The translations under genes were made by a program, and so were the position numbers. Below are positions 23,346-32,012 of a DNA stretch of 64,000 nucleotides, in pieces (within the stretch, counting starts at the first letter, position 1; each line of letters starts with the position of its first letter). The notes beneath the pieces were generated by a model. That model was not told the DNA's origin. It made no database searches and was given only the letters and a program-made list of their open reading frames with translations. This stretch comes from JBBSJZ01 sp041739875 (GTDB lineage: Bacteria > Planctomycetota > Planctomycetia > Pirellulales > Pirellulaceae), in the NCBI GenBank assembly GCA_041739875.1, contig JBGSNA010000233.1, forward strand, positions 1 through 64,000, in the 5' to 3' direction.

Positions 23346-25955
23346 ATGATGCTGAAACACTTTCTGATACTGGTCACGTTTTCTTTGGCGACGCTCGCCG
23401 GGGTTTCTGCCAATGCGCAGCAATCTTTGAGACCGAATACATTGGCGCAAACGGACGTCGACTTTTCGGGCGGCTTGTTTCCCCAATTCTCGATGTCTGG
23501 GTTTGCTGACCAACCGGCCGAACCAGCGACTTGGTCCGCGAGTTACGTCGCAAAGGAGGGCACGACCGAAGGCGAACTTCGCATCGAAGTTGCGCTGGGT
23601 CTGGGGTGGCATGTGTATTCGATGACCCAACCGCCCGGCGGACCGCTTCCGACGAAGATCGCCGTTGTCTTGCCAGCCAACGTGAAACCGACAGCGTCGT
23701 TCAAACCTGACCGCGAACCCACTCGAAGTTTGTCGGCCGAGTTCAAAGGTGTCACGGTCGAAGAGTACGAAAACCAAGTGACTTGGACAGCCCCGCTGTC
23801 GCTCCCAGCGGACTATCGCGGTCCGATTACTGTCGAAGTCAACGGGCTGGTGTGCAAGAAAGATGGCTCGTGCTTGCCAATCTCAGAAACACTTGTGGCC
23901 AAGCTGCAAAGTTCCTCAGAAGCGCAAGCGACCTCGTTGGCTGAATCGATGCAAGCTCCATCGACACTTACGGTACCTTCGCTTACTTCCGAGCCGTTTC
24001 GTGATGACGATTATGTTGTGGAGTGGACAGCCAAATTGTCGCCGAGCATCGTCGCTCCTGGTGCGAGCGCCGAGTTGACTCTCACGGCGACTCCGGATGC
24101 AACGTTCCATGTCTATCCCGCCGCTGTGGATGATGCAAACTTTGCGACTAACTTTGTGATCATCGAGAAGTCGGGATTAAAGATTGGTGAACCGACGAGT
24201 GACGATGCAATTGCTTCGATGACCCTCGCGCCATCCATGCCTCCGATCGAGTATCACAAGGGCAAAGTCACATGGACGATGCCGATCCAGGTCCCATCGT
24301 CGGCCACGTTAGGTGACCATGCGATCGAAGGCTTGATCGCGTACCAGGCTTGTGACGACAAGAGTTGTCTCCAGCCACAAGCGATTCGCATCGCAACGAC
24401 GCTGACGGTTTCCGCATCACCCGCAGGTTCAACACCGTCCGCTTCGACGTTTGTGATTGAGTCCATCAAAGCGGGCGATGCCAAGGATGCTGCGGCCGAA
24501 ACCAAGTGGGTCGATGTCATTGGTGCCGAAGCAACGCCGCTGGCTGAAATGGCCGTGGCTGCCGTTGAAGCACCCCAAGTCAAGCCGACGCCGACAACGA
24601 CCGCGAATATCCAGCAACTTCAAAGTCGAAGTGAGGCGATTGTCGCGAGTGTCGCGAGTTTGCCTGGCCCGACTCCGACGCCGCCGGTTTCGTTTCCGCT
24701 TGTATTGATGATGGCGTTCGCCGGCGGGGTGATCTTGAATGTCATGCCGTGCGTGCTCCCAGTGGTCGGTTTGAAGGTGATGAGCTTCGTCAAGCAAGCC
24801 GGTGAAGACCGCGGTCGAGTGCTGCGTTTGAATTACGTTTATGTGCTCGGGATTCTGTCGGTCTTTGCATTGTTAGCGGTGTTGGCCGTTGTCGCGTCGC
24901 TGTCATGGGGCGAGCAATTCACGTACTTCCCCGTACGACTTGGATTGACCCTGGCACTGTTCGCATTGGCATTGAGTTATTTTGGTGTTTGGGAGATTCC
25001 AGTTCCTGGGATGGCGTCGGGCAAAGCGTCTCAACAACTTCAAAGCCGCGAAGGCTACTTGGGTGCGTTCTCCAAGGGTGTTTTCACAACCATCTTGGCG
25101 ACGCCGTGCTCCGGCCCACTGCTGGGTTACATTCTCGGGTTGACGTTTGCGCTATCACCATTCGAAACGATCGTTGTGATCATGTCCGTCGGTTTCGGTA
25201 TGTCACTTCCGTACATCATCATTGGCATCAAGCCGTCTCTCGTCAGTTGGCTTCCCAAGCCTGGACCGTGGATGGAAACGCTCAAGCAATTCCTCGCGTT
25301 CTTGTTCCTGGGAACCGTCGCATTTTTCTTTGCTGGATTTCGCGACGAGCAACGAGTGCCTGTGTTTGTGACGTTGATCGGCGTGTGGTTCGGTTGCTGG
25401 ATCATTGGTCTGGTACCAAACTGGGAATCGCTCAACAAGCGTTTGACGTCTTGGGTGGGTGGGATTGCAGCGGCCACCGCCATCGGTTTCGCAGCCTTCA
25501 ATATGCTCGGTCCGGGTGAACTCAAGTGGGAATCGTACAGCGAAGCGCGACTGCAACAATTGCAATCCGAAGGTCGTACCGTCATGCTCGACTTCACTGC
25601 GGGTTGGTGCTCCAATTGCATCGTGAATACGCACCGAGCAATCGACACAATCAAAACGCGTGAGATGGTCGAAGAGCTGAACGCAGTGCCTATGCTTGCT
25701 GATTGGACCGACCCCAACGATGAGATCAAAGCCAAGTTGACTGAGTTACAGAGTCGCTCGATCCCGTTGCTGGCGATCTATCCTGGTTCAGCTCCCGGCC
25801 AGCCCATCGTGCTGCGAGACCTCGTGAGTCAAAGCGACGTTCTCACTGCATTAGAGAAGGCTGGCCCGAGTGTGGGTGGTGCAAAATCCGCAGCACGCGT
25901 CACGCCAGTCTCTCACTCCGCGTCTCAAGTGGCTGCGGAACCGGCGCTCCATTGA
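23346..25955 (+). CDS. DsbD-family thiol:disulfide interchange protein
   Basis: An 869-residue protein with a signal peptide (FLILVTFSLATLAGVSANAQ). Two DsbD-alpha-like beta domains follow; the first has a Cys pair in VCKKDGSCLPISE, the second in YQACDDKSCLQPQ. The membrane domain, about 450-720, has eight predicted helices and the two redox Cys motifs GGVILNVMPCVLPVVGLK and LATPCSGPLLGY. The C-terminal thioredoxin-like domain has AGWCSNCIVN (CSNC). It would carry electrons from cytoplasmic thioredoxin across the membrane to extracytoplasmic proteins. This fits the abundance of haem-binding CXXCH proteins in the window, since apocytochrome Cys must be kept reduced. The duplicated N-terminal domain makes it longer than E. 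coli DsbD (~565). Confidence 0.92.
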   Translation: MMLKHFLILVTFSLATLAGVSANAQQSLRPNTLAQTDVDFSGGLFPQFSMSGFADQPAEPATWSASYVAKEGTTEGELRIEVALGLGWHVYSMTQPPGGPLPTKIAVVLPANVKPTASFKPDREPTRSLSAEFKGVTVEEYENQVTWTAPLSLPADYRGPITVEVNGLVCKKDGSCLPISETLVAKLQSSSEAQATSLAESMQAPSTLTVPSLTSEPFRDDDYVVEWTAKLSPSIVAPGASAELTLTATPDATFHVYPAAVDDANFATNFVIIEKSGLKIGEPTSDDAIASMTLAPSMPPIEYHKGKVTWTMPIQVPSSATLGDHAIEGLIAYQACDDKSCLQPQAIRIATTLTVSASPAGSTPSASTFVIESIKAGDAKDAAAETKWVDVIGAEATPLAEMAVAAVEAPQVKPTPTTTANIQQLQSRSEAIVASVASLPGPTPTPPVSFPLVLMMAFAGGVILNVMPCVLPVVGLKVMSFVKQAGEDRGRVLRLNYVYVLGILSVFALLAVLAVVASLSWGEQFTYFPVRLGLTLALFALALSYFGVWEIPVPGMASGKASQQLQSREGYLGAFSKGVFTTILATPCSGPLLGYILGLTFALSPFETIVVIMSVGFGMSLPYIIIGIKPSLVSWLPKPGPWMETLKQFLAFLFLGTVAFFFAGFRDEQRVPVFVTLIGVWFGCWIIGLVPNWESLNKRLTSWVGGIAAATAIGFAAFNMLGPGELKWESYSEARLQQLQSEGRTVMLDFTAGWCSNCIVNTHRAIDTIKTREMVEELNAVPMLADWTDPNDEIKAKLTELQSRSIPLLAIYPGSAPGQPIVLRDLVSQSDVLTALEKAGPSVGGAKSAARVTPVSHSASQVAAEPALH

Positions 25956-25986
25956 AGTCGTCATTGAAGTCGTCATTGAAGTCGTC
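25951..25986. repeat. Three perfect 12-bp tandem copies at the dsbD-like stop codon
   Basis: attgaagtcgtc occurs three times head to tail (25951-25962, 25963-25974, 25975-25986). The first copy contains the TGA stop of the upstream gene (25953-25955), and the array ends 3 bp before the likely TTG start of mnmE (25990). Confidence 0.9.
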
Positions 25987-25989
25987 GCT

Positions 25990-27393
25990 TTGAGCCCCAA
26001 TTCTGTTGTCAACGAAACGATCGTCGCGATTGCTTCACCGCCTACCGGTGCGAGTCGAGGCGTCGTGCGAATGTCGGGGGCTGGGACGATGGACGTTCTC
26101 ACACGACTTGGAGTCCACGGGCTACCCGAGCGATACGCTAAACGATTGTCGGTCGACGTTGATCTGCAAAGTCCGCTGGGTATCATCCCAATCGACGTCT
26201 TGGTGTGGCCGAACGCACGGAGCTACACCGGCGAGCCGTCCGCTGAATTGCACACATACGGTTGCGTCCCAATACTGCAGCGTCTCGTGGACCAGACCGT
26301 TGCGGCTGGCGCCCGCGTGGCTCGCCCAGGCGAATTCACACTACGCGCGTTTCTCGCGGGGCGATTGGACTTGATTCAAGCCGAAGCAGTCCTCGGCGTG
26401 ATTGAAGCCGAGCATCGGGGTGCCTTGGATTCGGCGCTTCGTCAACTTGCCGGGAATCTTTCACGTCCACTCGAGCACCTGCGTTCCGAAATGTTGGATT
26501 TGCTCGCTGACGTCGAGGCTGGATTGGACTTTGTGGACGAAGACATCCAATTCGTGTCGGAGGAGGATTTGTTGCGTCGCCTCGAAGAGATCGCGACACA
26601 AGTGGATTCCGTTCGCGAGACAATCATTAATCGCCGTGACGCGTCCTCGGTGAGCATCGTCGCGTTTCGTGGCGAGCCCAATGCGGGCAAGAGTCGATTG
26701 ATCAACACGCTTTCGAAAAGCGAAGCCGCGATTGTTGCAGACATCGCTGGTACGACTCGCGACACCGTGTCGATCGATATCCAGCATCACGGTCACGTCA
26801 TTCGACTTGTCGACACGGCCGGAATTGAATCCGACAACCACGAAATTTCGCGAGCAGCACAAGCTCAAGCGGAACAAGCGATGCACGACGCCGACATCCG
26901 AGTCTGGTGCATCGACTCGGCCACACCATCGTTTAATGAATCGCTGGATGAACTTGCCCGCCGTGCATCCACAGCAAAAGCAAACCGTTTGGACTTATGG
27001 GTCGCCACTAAATCCGACAGCATCACGGAGATCACCCGCGAACAACTTGGTTCCAGTCTTAGCCTTCTCGACCCAGCCAACAGGTTCATCACCAGCAGCC
27101 TCACTGGCGAAGGCACAGCTTCACTCTTGGATCGCATCATCGAAGCTGTCCTTTCACGCCAGGGCCAAGAAACCGGTTCCGTCCTCGGCACAGCCGCTCG
27201 CTGTAGCAGTTCGCTGCTTCACGCCTCAGAATCTCTCCGAAGCGCCATTACGTTAGCTGCCAACCAATCCGGCCACGAGTTCGTTTCGAGCGAACTGCGA
27301 CTCGCCATCGAAAATGTCGGCGAAGTCACCGGAGCCGTCTACACCGATGATATACTCGACCGAGTCTTCAGCCGTTTCTGTATCGGTAAGTGA
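25990..27393 (+). CDS. mnmE: tRNA uridine-5-carboxymethylaminomethyl modification GTPase MnmE
   Basis: 467 residues from the TTG at 25990. There is no ATG near the conserved start ETIVAIASPPTGASRGVVRMSG, so TTG is preferred; a GTG at 25870 would overlap the upstream gene by 86 bp. The N-terminal folate-binding domain has ARPGEFTLRAFLAGRLDLIQAE (abbreviated here: PGEFTLRAFLAGRLDL). The GTPase domain has G1 RGEPNAGKSRL (~residue 228), G2 IAGTTRDT, G3 DTAG and G4-like ATKSD. The C-terminal catalytic FCIGK is intact. With MnmG it makes cmnm5U34 in tRNAs. It probably shares a transcript with the DsbD-like gene. Confidence 0.95.
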   Translation: MSPNSVVNETIVAIASPPTGASRGVVRMSGAGTMDVLTRLGVHGLPERYAKRLSVDVDLQSPLGIIPIDVLVWPNARSYTGEPSAELHTYGCVPILQRLVDQTVAAGARVARPGEFTLRAFLAGRLDLIQAEAVLGVIEAEHRGALDSALRQLAGNLSRPLEHLRSEMLDLLADVEAGLDFVDEDIQFVSEEDLLRRLEEIATQVDSVRETIINRRDASSVSIVAFRGEPNAGKSRLINTLSKSEAAIVADIAGTTRDTVSIDIQHHGHVIRLVDTAGIESDNHEISRAAQAQAEQAMHDADIRVWCIDSATPSFNESLDELARRASTAKANRLDLWVATKSDSITEITREQLGSSLSLLDPANRFITSSLTGEGTASLLDRIIEAVLSRQGQETGSVLGTAARCSSSLLHASESLRSAITLAANQSGHEFVSSELRLAIENVGEVTGAVYTDDILDRVFSRFCIGK

Positions 27394-27422
27394 GGTCTCG
27401 TCTAACTTTTACGTGGTCGAAC

Positions 27423-27977
27423 ATGAGCACTTCATCAACTTGCGAATTACGCATCGTATGCCTTCACTCGACGCCCGTTGGCAATGCATGGTCAGTATGG
27501 ACTTCACAAGGGCTAGCACGACTTTCGTTTGAACCAGTGAAGTTGAGTGAAGCTTCCGATCACGACTCTCGCGAATTGCAGAAACAGGCGGAGCGGTTCG
27601 ATAGGCTGCTGGCAAAGTACTACCGGCATGGTCGTGAGACGTTTAATGACGTTCGAGTGGATCTGAGTCACGCGACACCGTTCAGCTTGCGTGTCTATGA
27701 CGCCTGTCGGGCGATTCCGGCGGGTGAGACTCGTACGTATGGCGAGTTGGCGGTGACCGCAGGCAGCCCTGGTGCAAGTCGTGCTGTCGGTTCGGCGATG
27801 GCTCGCAATCGCGTACCGATTGTGATTCCGTGTCATCGCGTTGTCGGTGCGTCGGGTCGGTTGTGCGGGTTCAGCGCTCCAGGCGGACTCGAGACCAAAC
27901 AGTCGCTGCTGGACCTCGAACGGTTAGGGCTAGCCCAACCAACCAAGCAATCGCCGAAATCACCAACGAGGCAGTAA
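27423..27977 (+). CDS. ogt: Methylated-DNA--protein-cysteine methyltransferase (Ogt/MGMT type)
   Basis: 184 residues from the ATG at 27423. The C-terminal DNA-binding/active-site domain is complete: FSLRVYDACRAIPAGETRTYGELA, SRAVGSAMARNRVPIVIPCHRVVG (acceptor Cys in PCHRV at residue ~137) and GFSAPGGLETKQSLLDLE. It removes alkyl groups from O6-alkylguanine by stoichiometric transfer to Cys. The start lies 29 bp after mnmE. The last ~15 residues (LAQPTKQSPKSPTRQ) extend past the conserved domain and are encoded on the strand opposite the end of the YfhO-like gene, giving a 107-bp convergent overlap. Confidence 0.93.
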   Translation: MSTSSTCELRIVCLHSTPVGNAWSVWTSQGLARLSFEPVKLSEASDHDSRELQKQAERFDRLLAKYYRHGRETFNDVRVDLSHATPFSLRVYDACRAIPAGETRTYGELAVTAGSPGASRAVGSAMARNRVPIVIPCHRVVGASGRLCGFSAPGGLETKQSLLDLERLGLAQPTKQSPKSPTRQ

Positions 27978-30420
27978 GCCAAGTGGGTCGGTAATAAAAC
28001 GTCACGGTCCAATCACCGGCTGGGACCAAGACGCCTTGGGTCAAATGATCCACGTTGACTACCGCGACTGTACGCTCGGTGCTGTCCTCTCGGGATTGAA
28101 GGGTGGCGTGCCAATGGCCGTCTTGAAGCGTTGCTCGTGTGAGCAGCACAGGCTTGGACGACGTGACGTGTACCCCAGCCGATTCGTTGTCGGTGTGAAT
28201 GAGATTGGCAATCGCGCCACCAGCTGGATCATCCGTTTGACTTGAATTGGCAGGTGAATCGGCTCGTGAATCGACCCGTGAATCGTTCGAGCCACCATAG
28301 ACGGTAACGACGGTAGAGGCTCCTAAACGGAACCGCTCGTCGAGCAGTTCGAGCATTTGTTTTTTGGTTGCCGGTCCAGCGGGCTGCTGTTTCCACGTCG
28401 ACTGCAATTTGACGGGCGAAGCACTTGACTGCTCCATTAAGAATTCTGGCTTGCCAATCTCCAGCCCGTTGATGCTGACCGCGTCGTCGTTTGTCTTGAC
28501 GATACCGTCGATCGCGAGCCAGCCACGAAGTTCGTCCCACAGTTTTGATTGATCGTTGAGCGCTGTGTCCTTGGACCAAGAGTTGGTTGCTTGCCAAAAC
28601 CTTGTTGACGCGTTGCTTCGAATCGACAACATGTTATTGAACACTGCTTCCCGCCGGTCCAAATGCCACCGCCCAAACCACGTTGCCCGCTGAGTCGCCT
28701 CGACTTCGAGCATTCGTTGGTCGCTTGAATGTTCGCGCCACGATCTCGGAAAGCCACCGCCGTCCGATGTCCGCATCCAACGATTCACGCTCGTCATCGG
28801 TCCAGGGATCGCACTCGCCTGGGCGACTTGGCTTTGGTTAACCGTCGCAATCCAGTGGCGGTCATTGATTGCGAGGTCCAATGCGGTGATGGCGACGATG
28901 GTCCAAACGTAGAGATGTTTGCGATTGTTGGCACTGCTGTAACGCATCACGTACGCAATGGCAACGAACGTCACCAGCGGCAAATAGCTGCCTACCACAC
29001 CTTGAACCAACGGCCCCCAAAATCGATCTCGGGGCAAACGGTTTGGTGGCTCCAAATAATTCTGAAAACAATAGCTCGCAATCGCGATCACAACAAATCC
29101 GCATGCGAGGACAACAAAATGTCGTCGAGGAAATTCGAAACGCGGGCATTTTGTTCGATCCAGGAACTTCGCGCCCATGACGGACATCGCGAGCGAGAGA
29201 AACGGCAACCACTTGGTTGGATAGCGAAATGCATCGTATCCAGGAACAAAATGATAGAGAAACCAATACGCACCTCCGGCGGCTGAATCGACGTGGTCGA
29301 ACCTCGACGTGAACTGGCTCAACATCCACACGAAACCGAAGTGCCCCATCGAACACAATGCCGAAAATAATGCGACCGCCATCCAACGATCCAAACGACG
29401 GCTGAGCAGCATCGAGACTAGCGCTAGGCAAGCGAACATCCCAACATAGATGCTTGGCGTCCAAACGCGTCCGTCTCCAGGCAGCATGACACTCCAGCGG
29501 CTGTAGATCGGAAACAATTCGCCGAACGCGCATGGTAAACCCAGTTCTGTTAAATGCCATGGCGGCAATGAGTAGCTGAACGAATCATATTGCTGTGAAC
29601 CGGTTGTCGGCGGCGTTATTAAACTCTTTGGCTCTTCGTTGAGAGCGCGATAGCTCTGGCGTGTCCAGGAAAGCGATGCTGCTAATTGCGGAAGCGATAA
29701 AAGAGCGGCGAAGACACAGGCCCCGGCCAGTGTCGCGAGTGTCTTTGTGGCGTTGTGATTCTTAGCGAAGATTCGATGGCTCAAGAGAAAGACGCTGCTC
29801 ATTAGCACAGCGTGCAACGCAGTTTGCGGGTCACCGCCGAGCACCATCATCGCGAGTGAAACGGCAATCACGAGGAAACGCGTGGTTGCCTGGAACTTGC
29901 GATGGCTGAAACAGGCTCCGAGCACTAGCGGCATCCACGCCGCAGCAACAAGAAACGGCGGGTTGGTGTATAGGAATAGAACGCTGCCCGAAAGCGGATA
30001 GGCGACGGACGCCATGGCAGCACTCGATCGCGAGACGCCGCACCAACGAGTCGCTGTCCATGCAGTGAGCGACGCGAGCCAAAGATGGAGCACTACGTAC
30101 CAAGCCATCGCTGTGCCGGTTGCGAATGGCAGCGAGAAAACGAAGTAACGAATCGGATAGAGAACGGCAGTGGTCGTTTCTCCGAGAAGGGGAATGCCGG
30201 TTTGATCCAGTGGATTCCAAAGAGGCAGTGTGTCTTGAGCGCACCGCTCGGCGACGTAGTCGTAAAGAGGCGTGTAAAAGTGACCAACGTCGCGAAACGC
30301 CAGCTGTGATTCGCCCGTGAGCGTGCTGTAAAAAAGAACGAAGATGACGAGCGGTGCAAGAAGCTTTCCAGACAGCATTGCAATCAAGCACTTTCCAACA
30401 CGTTGGCATATCGCCGTCAT
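27871..30420 (-). CDS. YfhO-like multi-pass membrane protein
   Basis: An 849-residue polytopic membrane protein. The N-terminal ~530 residues hold about 11-12 hydrophobic helices. Early loop motifs FRDVGHFYTPLYDYVAER and LPLWNPLDQTGIPLLGE are characteristic of YfhO/GT-C-like proteins (lipid-linked sugar transferase fold). A ~250-residue extracytoplasmic beta-rich domain follows, and a last helix LTASLVISAIAWLVGLAL. Bacterial YfhO proteins have been linked to glycosylation of lipoteichoic acid or lipid-linked sugars; the substrate here is unknown. In-frame 12-bp repeats at 28254-28289 encode the SRVDSRADSPANS-type segment. Its last ~35 codons overlap the ogt gene tail to tail. Confidence 0.85.
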   Translation of the reverse strand: MTAICQRVGKCLIAMLSGKLLAPLVIFVLFYSTLTGESQLAFRDVGHFYTPLYDYVAERCAQDTLPLWNPLDQTGIPLLGETTTAVLYPIRYFVFSLPFATGTAMAWYVVLHLWLASLTAWTATRWCGVSRSSAAMASVAYPLSGSVLFLYTNPPFLVAAAWMPLVLGACFSHRKFQATTRFLVIAVSLAMMVLGGDPQTALHAVLMSSVFLLSHRIFAKNHNATKTLATLAGACVFAALLSLPQLAASLSWTRQSYRALNEEPKSLITPPTTGSQQYDSFSYSLPPWHLTELGLPCAFGELFPIYSRWSVMLPGDGRVWTPSIYVGMFACLALVSMLLSRRLDRWMAVALFSALCSMGHFGFVWMLSQFTSRFDHVDSAAGGAYWFLYHFVPGYDAFRYPTKWLPFLSLAMSVMGAKFLDRTKCPRFEFPRRHFVVLACGFVVIAIASYCFQNYLEPPNRLPRDRFWGPLVQGVVGSYLPLVTFVAIAYVMRYSSANNRKHLYVWTIVAITALDLAINDRHWIATVNQSQVAQASAIPGPMTSVNRWMRTSDGGGFPRSWREHSSDQRMLEVEATQRATWFGRWHLDRREAVFNNMLSIRSNASTRFWQATNSWSKDTALNDQSKLWDELRGWLAIDGIVKTNDDAVSINGLEIGKPEFLMEQSSASPVKLQSTWKQQPAGPATKKQMLELLDERFRLGASTVVTVYGGSNDSRVDSRADSPANSSQTDDPAGGAIANLIHTDNESAGVHVTSSKPVLLTRATLQDGHWHATLQSREDSTERTVAVVNVDHLTQGVLVPAGDWTVTFYYRPTWLTASLVISAIAWLVGLALTVRGPAATVWSRVRLER

Positions 30421-30483
30421 GGAACACGCTTCGCTCTTGCAGAATGCCCAGACGTGTGCACAGCAAAGTCGCCAATAACGTGC

Positions 30484-30915
30484 TTAGCGAGGCGCGGTAA
30501 CAATGCCCGCCCGTGATTGTTGACGAAGCGCGTCCGCACGCTCGAGGACCTGTTCGGTCGGTTGCATTTCTTTCGGGACCAATTCGACATCGATGATTCG
30601 CTCATCACGAATTTCGCCAGGCCATAGAGTTTCAGCAATGAAGTCGACGCCGGGGAACTCGTACCAAGGCGGGTTAAACCGTCGGCGAATCGTCTCGGTG
30701 CGAAATCCGTCTTTCTCGACGCGGAATTCTCGAGTCCCATAGTAAACGAAATTTGCAGCGGCGGGTGAACTTCCAATGACTTGGTTATCCACCGAGACGG
30801 TTGCACCGGGCGGATTCGTTCGGACCGTCATGCGTCGACGCACACATCCCGGGCCGCACGCAAAAACGAGCAGCAAGATGAAGCACAGTCGCAGATTGTT
30901 GGCAGGAAGTTTCAC
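30484..30915 (-). CDS. PEGA-domain lipoprotein
   Basis: A 143-residue protein with a lipoprotein-type signal (LCFILLLVFAC, Cys20 the probable lipidation site; Cys24 is an alternative). A PEGA beta-sandwich follows: RMTVRTNPPGATVSVDNQVIGSSPA and FVYYGTREFRVEKDGFRTE. PEGA domains are common in surface proteins and are thought to mediate envelope or peptidoglycan-associated contacts. The C-terminus is a short helix without recognisable motifs. It is transcribed in the same direction as the YfhO-like gene, 63 bp upstream of it, so the two may share a transcript. Confidence 0.85.
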   Translation of the reverse strand: MKLPANNLRLCFILLLVFACGPGCVRRRMTVRTNPPGATVSVDNQVIGSSPAAANFVYYGTREFRVEKDGFRTETIRRRFNPPWYEFPGVDFIAETLWPGEIRDERIIDVELVPKEMQPTEQVLERADALRQQSRAGIVTAPR

Positions 30916-31222
30916 GCGATGAAACGGCCTTCAGCTAGAGAATCGTTTCGAGATCCGTTGATGTGTCTCGTGGTAGCAAACAACGATCATGCCAGTCCAG
31001 CCTGAATCGATGCATACTCGAACCCTTAAGCCTGAGCTTTGGAATCCCTGAGCCTTGGAATCCGCATATTACGGGCAAAGTGGTGTACGAAAGCGAATCA
31101 CAATCTGGCAAGCATTAACGGTTACACCAAGTGTTCGTGTCGCAAAACGGATACTCGATTGGGAAAGCCGATTGTTCCGATCTTATTGGTGGTACGCATA
31201 CTTCCGTTTTTAGGGCGTCGTT
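30916..31222. other. Intergenic region with a 16-bp tandem repeat
   Basis: This 307-bp divergent spacer between the PEGA lipoprotein and the exported Cys-rich gene has no credible small gene. It holds an imperfect 16-bp tandem duplication, cctgagctttggaatc (31031-31046) and cctgagccttggaatc (31047-31062). Promoters for both flanking genes must lie here but none is convincing by eye. Confidence 0.5.
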
Positions 31223-31906
31223 ATGATCTGGAACGAAACCAACCGTCGTCAAACAAAAGCTTCCGTGACCGCATTTGTGCTCGTCACCTCCGCTTCGTTT
31301 TTTGCATCGGTGGCACATGCACAGCACGGGCAAGGGTCGCACTCGGTTGAGCCCGGTCATTCGGGAATGAGCTTTCACATCGAAGACGGATCAACGGTTC
31401 CAAGCGAATCATCGCCGTCGCAGCACTCGTATCACATGGACGATCATTCTTCGGAGTCAGACTACCTGTCGATGACCGAGACGAGTGAAATGGAAGAGGT
31501 TTCGGCGGGATGTGCGTGCGGAGAATGTAAAGGTGTCTGTAAAGATCCGGGGCATCCTCGAAAACCACTGCGAACGATGCCGGGCGACCGTGACAAAGGC
31601 GATTGTCCTCCTCTGAGATACCAGATCCCAGACTGCGAGCGGTCCGGTTCACCGCACTGCTACCATCGCTGGGCCAAGTGCAGTGTGACCAATAAATACA
31701 GTGTCGGCGTCGTCGGCGGGGGTGCCGCATTCTGGAGAGGTCGACCACGCACGACCCAAGAAGGGACGTGGGGAATGGACTACGACGGCTTGTTTGGACA
31801 CGTGAATAACTGGCTCGGCTACACCCGGTGTCGAAATCAGGGTGGCGAAGGTGCCTACGAAACCGTCGGTGGCCCCGAACCGTTTAGCTTCTTGCATCAC
31901 GAGTAA
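31223..31906 (+). CDS. Exported Cys/His-rich hypothetical protein
   Basis: A 227-residue protein with a clear signal peptide (VTAFVLVTSASFFASVAHAQ, cut after AHA). The mature N-terminal region is rich in His, Ser and acidic residues. A compact Cys cluster CACGECKGVCKDPGHP follows near residue 97, then single Cys in CPPLRYQIPDCERSG, PHCYH and WAKCSV, and a Gly/aromatic C-terminal part (SVGVVGGGAAFWRGRPR). I do not recognise the family; it looks planctomycete-specific. The CxCxxCxxxC spacing could bind metal or be disulfide-bonded. It is the last gene before the electron-transfer module, but its stop is ~105 bp from the next start, so co-transcription is uncertain. Confidence 0.7.
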   Translation: MIWNETNRRQTKASVTAFVLVTSASFFASVAHAQHGQGSHSVEPGHSGMSFHIEDGSTVPSESSPSQHSYHMDDHSSESDYLSMTETSEMEEVSAGCACGECKGVCKDPGHPRKPLRTMPGDRDKGDCPPLRYQIPDCERSGSPHCYHRWAKCSVTNKYSVGVVGGGAAFWRGRPRTTQEGTWGMDYDGLFGHVNNWLGYTRCRNQGGEGAYETVGGPEPFSFLHHE

Positions 31907-32012
31907 AGGCAACTCGCCTTGACTAGAAGCCGTCCAGAGCAGTACTTACCTGCTCTCCGACGCGTCATTCCTTGACGTACCACTCACGTCCCACAATAAG
32001 CTAGCATTGCCG

